The translations under genes and the position numbers were made by a program. Under the pieces are notes generated by a model, which searched no databases, was not told the origin of the DNA, and saw only the letters and a list, made by a program, of their open reading frames with translations. Below are positions 58,305 to 64,000 of a stretch of DNA of 64,000 bases, piece by piece. Source of the stretch: Anarhynchus alexandrinus (lineage: Eukaryota; Chordata; Aves; Charadriiformes; Charadriidae); NCBI GenBank assembly GCA_008711295.1, contig VUYV01000392.1:142154-206153 (forward strand). The letters are read 5' to 3'. How positions within the stretch are numbered: the stretch's first letter is position 1; each line of letters opens with the position of its first letter.

Positions 58305-58310
58305 AATAAA
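58305..58310 (+). terminator. TMEM268: TMEM268 polyadenylation signal
   Basis: AATAAA lies 25 bases after the stop codon and would give a 3' UTR of only about 40-50 nt. Other AATAAA copies lie in the duplicated block downstream (about 59290 and 60184), so longer transcripts are possible. Confidence 0.55.
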
Positions 58311-58329
58311 AGCTGTCCGTACACAAGAG

Positions 58330-58935
58330 AGTGAAGAAGCTGTGGGGCAGAGGAGAGGGCTGTAATCGCTCATCCTGGATTTATCCGGATGACTGGGTGG
58401 GAATACGACTCTAATCAAACGCTCAAGATGCTCATCAGAAAGTTGATTACCTTTGAGACCTTCTGCCTTCCCACCAGTTTGGTGCGAAGGGGCTGCTCTG
58501 GGGGTCAGAAACAATGCAGGGACAGCCTGGAGCTCCCTTGGGAAATTTCCCACTGCTTTTACCTGGGGGCCTTGGAGATCCATGGGGAATACCTGCAGGT
58601 GTCAGCCCCATGCCTTCGAAATGAAGTATGTGGTTTGTTTTTCTTTGGTACAAGGAAGACAGGGGAAAATCTGCGCATAGCAGTGTTGCAAATGTGGTGT
58701 TTGCTCTGGATTATGTTCGTGTCACGTAGTTGTCAGTGATAGTGAGCTTTTGTCCTGGGACAGACCCAGACAATGTCTCAGCTGACGATTTGGCAAACTT
58801 TCCACTTAAGAACCAGCTTGGGGGTGGTGCTCAGCACTTGCCACTTCTGCTGCCTCCCCGGGGAGGAGGGTGATGGACATCTTGATGACCCATGGGATGA
58901 GGCCTTAAAGAAGGCGCTGGGCACTGTGCAGGGCA
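58330..58935. other. Downstream of TMEM268, no gene seen
   Basis: Non-coding sequence between the polyadenylation signal and the duplicated block; nothing recognised. Confidence 0.5.
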
Positions 58936-60697
58936 TCCTGGAGCACAGCTCTTTTTTTGGACTTCCCTTTCTGTTCCATTTTGGGACAGGCTCATTTCCT
59001 TTGGTTTTCCTTTCCTTCCGCCCCCACATCGCGTTTGCACACAGCATGTAAGAGGAGCCAGCTTGGAGTCCATAAAGGAGCGGGAAATTAAGTGCCGTGA
59101 GCCTACAAGAGGTCATGTGCTCAGCTAGTGCCCATGAATGGAGAACTGCTGTATGGTCCAGGAACTGCTGGTGGCCTCCTCTGTCCCCAGAGCCCGGCGT
59201 TTCCATGAAATTCAGGTGACTGCATGCACTGACACTTACCTGACCACCTAACCACACCGTTTGGTGGTGATAGCTGTCCTAGGAAGTGGCAATAAAGAGT
59301 CCGAAGGTCTGTGTTTTCCAGCCTTGCTGTGGCTGAGTGTGCGTGGGAGATTCGGGTCTGTTCTGTACCTCCCAGCCCACCCGCCTTCCCTCCCCATCTC
59401 CCGCAGAGCCCTGTGGCCTCCCTGGCAGGGCTTGTGCCTCTCCCACCTGAACAATGGGACACTGACTCCACACAAAGCCAGGAGGTTTTTAGAATCAAGG
59501 TCCCTAGTTTGTGTGCATGCCTCAATGGTGTATGTCCCATCGTGCCACTGAGCATCTCCCCCTCACATCATATTGTACCAGAAAGGTCTTTGGTAGTGAA
59601 GGCCAAACCATCGTGCGGGGCGGCAGCACGGAGCTGAGCCCTGGTGACCCAGGAGCTCACAGCCAGCTCTCCCCAGGGCTGCAGGGTGACTCTGCCCCCT
59701 CCCCTGTTGTTTCTATCACAAGCAACTGTGAGACAAGATCCACCTCTCCCTTCATGAGCAGCAAGGCAAGCCTCGGCAGCAAGCCCCGGTACTGCCACCG
59801 TACNTCCTGGAGCACAGCTCTTTTTTTGGACTTCCCTTTCTGTTCCATTTTGGGACAGGCTCATTTCCTTTGGTTTTCCTTTCCTCCCCCCCCGCATTGT
59901 GTTTGCATGCAGCATGTAAGAGGAGCCAGCGGTGAGTAGGAGAGCCCCACATTTGCTTGGAGTCCGTAAGGGAGTGGGAAATTAAGTGCCGTGAGCCTAC
60001 AAGAGGTCATGTGCTCAGCTAGGGCCCACGAATGGAGAACTGCTGTATGGTCCAGGAACTGCTGGTGGCCTCCTCTGTCCCCAGAGCCCGGCGTTTCCAT
60101 GAAATTCAGGTGACTGCATGCACTGACACTTACCTGACCACCTAACCACACCGTTTGGTGGTGATAGCTGTCCTAGGAAGTGGCAATAAAGAGTCCGAAG
60201 GTCTGTGTTTTCCAGCCTTGCTGTGGCTGAGTGTGCGTGGGAGATTCGGGTCTGTTCTGTACCTCCCAGCCCACCCGCCTTCCCTCCCCATCTCCCGCAG
60301 AGCCCTGTGGCCTCCCTGGCAGGGCTTGTGCCTCTCCCACCTGAACAATGGGACACTGACTCCACACAAAGCCAGGAGGTTTTTAGAATCAAGGTCCCTA
60401 GTTTGTGTGCATGCCTCAATGGTGTATGTCCCATCGTGCCACTGAGCATCTCCCCCTCACATCATATTGTACCAGAAAGGTCTTTGGTAGTGAAGGCCAA
60501 ACCATCGTGCGGGGTGGCAGCAAGAAGCTGAGCCCTGGTGACCCAGGAGCTCTCAGCCAGCTCTCCCCAGGGCTGCAGGGTGACTCTGCCCCCTCCCCTG
60601 TTGTTTCTATCACAAGCAACTGTGAGACAAGATCCACCTCTCCCTTCATGAGCAGCAAGGCAAGCCTCGGCAGCAAGCCCCGGTACTGCCACCGTAC
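58936..60697. repeat. Direct duplication (868 and 893 bases) separated by one N
   Basis: Bases 58936-59803 recur at 59805-60697 around a lone N at 59804. The copies are mostly identical over the last 700 bases. They differ by clustered substitutions near the start and by about 27 bases present only in copy 2 (ggtgagtaggagagccccac and following, near 59931-59958). No coding potential was recognised; the open frames mirrored in both copies have no domain signature. Confidence 0.93.
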
Positions 60698-62105
60698 CAT
60701 CCCAAGCATCACTCAAATACAGTAATGACAGCAAACCCCTTCCAGGAGAAAAACCACCACGCTCCCAGCTGGCCTCTTTTCATCCATCTTTATTTCTGGT
60801 TCAGCTTGGGCTGTCACAGGAAGGGGTCGGGCAGATTCCTCCCCGCGCGTGCGGAGTTTGCGAGTCTGCTGTCATTGCTCTCTGTGACGGTGCGGGGTTC
60901 GCTGGAGGGGGGGGGACCCGACTGCGGTCCCTGCAGCCCTCTGCTCTGCGGGTGCTGTGCATCACGCCGGGGTGCTGGCTGCCCAGTACGGACAGCTTCA
61001 CCAGCTTACTGGGCATGGGGAAGGGGCTTGTGTGAAACATCCTGGGATTTCCACAGCTCTAAGCCTCCTTACTCCGGCTCAGGAGCTGATTTTACCTTCG
61101 TGGAAATTGTTTGAATGTATACCAATACCATTGGGAGCACAATTTGGTTTTACAGTATAAAAATCTAATTTGCTGCTGGGATGCGACGGCTCATGCTCTT
61201 ACCCTGGTGCTCCATGGCCCAAAAGCGCCGGGAGCATCTGATACACGCTGTCATTATTTTTTTTCTGCCAGCTAGAAAATTCTGGTAACGAGGGACTGAT
61301 CAGGACATTTTCTATCGTTCGTGCTTCTGCGTTGAAAGCAGATACAGGAGGGACTTGCTGATATTTTCCAATCTCTGGGCTTCAGGATTCCCAGCAAACG
61401 GATTCCCTGGGGAAACCAGTGGGGAAAAAAGCTCGTGGTCTTCAGGGGAGGACCACGAGGGCTTTTACCCTCAGGACCTGCAGGGCTGCTCTTGGATGGG
61501 GCCGCTGCTCTTGGGAAGCGTGGCTCTTGCTTGGGGGGCTGCTGATGCCTCTGCCGTTACATCTGCAAATGCACAAGCAGCGGAAAAAAAGAGGGGGAGT
61601 CGGAATTAGCCAAGGGGGAAGAGTATTGCTGAAGGGACAAAGCTGGGGTGGGAACGGGCAAGGTGCTCGGAAAACCTCCTGATAGGAACCATAAGCAGCA
61701 TTAGGCAAGTGCGAGGGAGCCCGGGCAGATGTACGCCACAGAGAGCTCTCTGGCAGAGCCCCCCTTGCTGCAGGGAGGGGATAAAGCTCCACAGTTTCCA
61801 AACTGTGACCTGGGCACCACTGGTGCCTCCAGATCATCCACATTTCCCAGCCGGATCTGTGGTCTGCTGAGCTCTGCGCTCCTCCCGCCCTGGCCTAGGG
61901 CAGCTTTCCCCGGGTGCCATGGAGCTCACAGGGCTGAGAGGTGCAGACCCCCACTGCCCTTTGCGCTGGAGAACCCCCACATCCACAGCGGCTGAGGGAC
62001 CCGTGTGCCCGACATGCCAGAAAGGCACAGGGACGGACCCTCTGCCGGTGCCAACTGGGGCAGCTCCCCTGATTGCGATAAACACCCGGCAATTCACGGC
62101 AGAGG
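60698..62105. other. Intergenic, no gene seen
   Basis: Includes a short G run near 60908-60916. No exon was recognised. In mammals the next genes would be small testis genes and TNFSF15; I see no sequence resembling a TNF-family ectodomain here. Confidence 0.5.
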
Positions 62106-62196
62106 ATCATAGAATGGTTTAGGTTGGAAGGGACATTAAAGATCACCCAGTCCCACCCCCTGCCCTGAGCAGGGACACCTCCCACCAGCCCAGGTT
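62106..62196 (-). mobile_element. CR1 LINE 3' end, cut by a lone N
   Basis: The plus strand reads atcatagaatggtttaggtt to cacctcccaccagcccaggtt and stops at N 62197, with unrelated sequence after it. Confidence 0.9.
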
Positions 62197-62222
62197 NCTC
62201 AACTTCTTTGCTCAAAGGAAGA

Positions 62223-62584
62223 GGTTGGTTCCTGTCACTAACACACCTGAGTGCCTCCTGCCCTGCTCTTCTCATCTGGGGCCTCTGCAAAGTCCTGGCC
62301 CCCACTTCAGGCCAGATGATTAACGCTCTGCTGTTCCTTCATATAGAATCATAGAATGGTTTAGGTTGGAAAGAACCTTGAAGATCATCGAGTTCCAACC
62401 CCCCTGCCATAGGCAGGGACACCTCCCACCAGACCAGGTTGCCCAAGGCCACGTCCAGCCTNGGTCGGTTCCTCTCACTAACACACCCGAGTGCCTCCTG
62501 CCCTGCTCTTCTCATCTGGGGCCTCTGCAAAGTCCTGGCTCCCACTTCAGGCCAGATGATTAACACTCTGCTGTTCCTTCATAT
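62223..62584. repeat. 122-base direct duplication flanking a CR1 end and a lone N
   Basis: Bases 62223-62344 recur at 62463-62584 (starting ggttggttcct and ggtcggttcct) with about five substitutions. Between them lie a CR1 3' end (62344-62461) and a lone N (62462). After copy 1 the sequence turns into CR1; after copy 2 it continues as unique DNA. This is what two contigs of one locus joined across a CR1 would look like. Confidence 0.88.
62344..62461 (-). mobile_element. CR1 LINE 3' end
   Basis: The plus strand reads agaatcatagaatggtttag through agttccaacccccctgccat to gccacgtccagcct, ending at N 62462. Minus orientation; very similar to the CR1 at 62106. Confidence 0.9.
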
Positions 62585-63628
62585 GTGCTTAATTAAGGCA
62601 TTAGTGAAGGGAGAGATCACTTTTCCCCCACCTCCTCCCCCCATTAAGGATCCAGCTGTTTTTTTAGGGTAAAGGTGATATTCTGGAGACTTTATAGGAC
62701 ACCACCCCCCGCCCAGGCATGCAGTTCCCTTTCCCCTCCAGCACATGGGAGCAGCAGAAAGGGAATGTCTCAGCCCTGCATCTTGTCTGTGAGTCTCCTG
62801 GGACAGCCTTAAGCTCCTGGCAGAGGTAGGAGACCGCGGGGCACGACCTGACCGCCGCGGCAGCCGCCGGGGAATGCGCTCCCGCCCGGGTGCAGCACGG
62901 GGCATGTTTGCACAAGAGCGACCAGGAGTGACTCAGCCGAACCCGCGAAACTGGTATTGCTGGGGCAGGCCTTTCCCACGCTGAGATCCCTCTGTTTGCT
63001 CTTCAAAAGAAATGATTTGGTTTTGACAGCCAGCTTTAACGCCTGAGCAGCGCGGCCGGGCCATGCAGGGGCAGCTCCCCGGTGAGCCCCCCCCCCGCAC
63101 CTCGCCCGGAGCATCCCCCACGGCTGGGACAAGGATGAGGAGCCAGGACGGTCCTCACCGTACCCGCCGTGCTGAATGGGGGGTGGCCGAGAGGAGCAGC
63201 TGCTCTGGGGGACACGGTGTGAGTGATCCGCAAAATCACAGCGCTTTGTGTGTTTCAACGGGCCGGGAAGGGGCTGGGGACGGTTGGTGGCCAAGGAGAG
63301 AAATCTCCCACTGCCAGCCGGGGTGCGTGGTGGTGCGTTTCGGTGTGTAGCAGAGCGCCTGCACTAACAAAGGTTGCCCCAGGGAGACGTAGCTCTGGGG
63401 AAGCCTCAGCGGGTTACATCCACTCGCCCCTCTGATTACCCCCCGGGTAACTCCGTCCTCCCTTCCAAAGGCTGTTATCCGCTCATCGGCTCTGTCGGGG
63501 GCTGGGGTGCAGCCATGACATTTAAAGGCAAAACCCAGCGAGGGAAGACGAAGCAGGAAAGAAAACAAACTTTTGCAACTTCTACCTGTTACGCATCTTC
63601 CTCAGCCAAAGCGTCCGGCTCTGAGGAA
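62585..63628. other. Intergenic, GC-rich in parts, no gene proven
   Basis: A moderately CpG-rich stretch (62830-62920) is followed by TGACTCAGC (62929-62937), an AP-1/NF-E2-like site. No exon was recognised. Confidence 0.45.
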
Positions 63629-63756
63629 GACTACGGTCGCTGGAGCACAGGCAGGGAGGGATGCAGGGGACCCGGCACATCCCCCCTGCGGAGACTACGG
63701 TCGCTGGAGCACAGGCAGGGAGGGATGTAGGGGACCTGGCACACCCCCCCTGCGGA
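63629..63756. repeat. Tandem repeat, 2 x 64 bases
   Basis: Two adjacent units start gactacggtcgctggagcac and end ccccctgcgga (63629-63692 and 63693-63756). They differ at about three positions and there is no N between them, so this is a genuine-looking local tandem duplication or minisatellite seed. Confidence 0.9.
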
Positions 63757-64000
63757 TGCTGTTCCCGCCCGTGAGCCCTGGCGAGCCCTGGCCCCTCCGT
63801 CCCCAGCACAGCCGGGGCTGAGGCGTGAGGATGTCCCCGTCCCCAGGGAGCTGCAGACTTACTTTGGCGGGGGCTGCGGGGGGCTGCCTGCGCCGGGCAG
63901 GGTGGTGGCTCCTGGAGCTCGCGGCCGCACAGGGTTCCCATCTTCCTGGCCACATAGCGGCAGGCTGGTGAGAAAGGGGAGAGCCATCCGCTCGCCGCGG
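63757..64000. other. GC-rich window edge; possible minus-strand first exon
   Basis: The minus strand has an ATG at 63953 opening a frame (MARKMGTLCGREL...) that reaches a good donor, GTAAGT (63862-63857), after 91 bases. There is no recognisable homology and the sequence is cut by the window end, so it is not called as a gene. Confidence 0.2.

Noticed and set aside
59121..60449. Mirrored frames of 144, 96 and 108 codons in the downstream duplication
   Set aside because: They are the same segment present twice, with no recognisable domain and no codon-like pattern. Identity between copies reflects the duplication, not selection.
60698..64000. Search for TNFSF15 or small testis genes expected to follow TMEM268
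   Set aside because: No TNF-homology motif or other recognisable exon occurs before the window end, so absence here only means the next gene lies further right.
1..64000. CRISPR arrays, prophage, operons, toxin or secondary-metabolite clusters
   Set aside because: None is present. Spliced genes, CR1 and LTR elements show this is vertebrate nuclear DNA.

Overview
This is vertebrate nuclear DNA, almost certainly from a bird. Three spliced protein-coding genes with canonical GT/AG introns are present. The interspersed repeats are almost all CR1 LINE fragments plus two solo LTRs of the avian ERVL type, the introns are compact, and there is no Alu, L1 or B-type SINE material. The gene order, WHRN (minus) - ATP6V1G1 (plus) - TMEM268 (plus), matches the conserved block on human 9q32. 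From memory, that block lies on chromosome 17 in chicken. No operons, CRISPR arrays, phage or bacterial features are present, and I found no convincing tRNA, rRNA or snRNA gene.

Layout. 1-5162: WHRN (whirlin, a PDZ scaffold of stereocilia and photoreceptors) enters from the left end on the minus strand. Only coding exon 1 (4560-5162) and the 5' part of intron 1 are inside the window. Its GC-rich promoter is broken by a 247-base gap. 5.2-34 kb: a long intergenic stretch with CR1 fragments, two solo LTRs (7660-8428 minus, 29938-30611 plus) and several direct duplications. 34.6-38.5 kb: ATP6V1G1, complete in three coding exons (118 aa), behind a CpG-rich promoter with repeated GC boxes and two CRE-like half sites. 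38.5-46.5 kb: intergenic DNA with an ancient CR1/L3 relic and a younger CR1. 48.9-58.3 kb: TMEM268, complete in eight coding exons (343 aa), a two-helix membrane protein. 58.3-64 kb: downstream intergenic DNA with a duplicated ~0.9 kb block, two CR1 3' ends and a 64-base tandem repeat. No further gene is proven there.

The three genes have unrelated jobs: a sensory-cell scaffold, a proton-pump stalk subunit, and a membrane protein of uncertain role. They are neighbours by synteny rather than as a pathway. One loose connection is that TMEM268 carries an acidic dileucine sorting motif pointing to endosomes or lysosomes, where the V-ATPase also acts.

The most striking unexplained structure concerns the assembly. 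Eight of the eleven lone N bases sit at the junction of a direct duplication or border a duplicated fragment. The copies have equal or nearly equal lengths and differ by a few percent. This is the signature of overlapping contig or haplotype ends that were not merged. One such duplication falls on TMEM268 exon 3. I found no clear evidence of a previously undescribed biological system; the more biological leads are listed as findings with modest scores.
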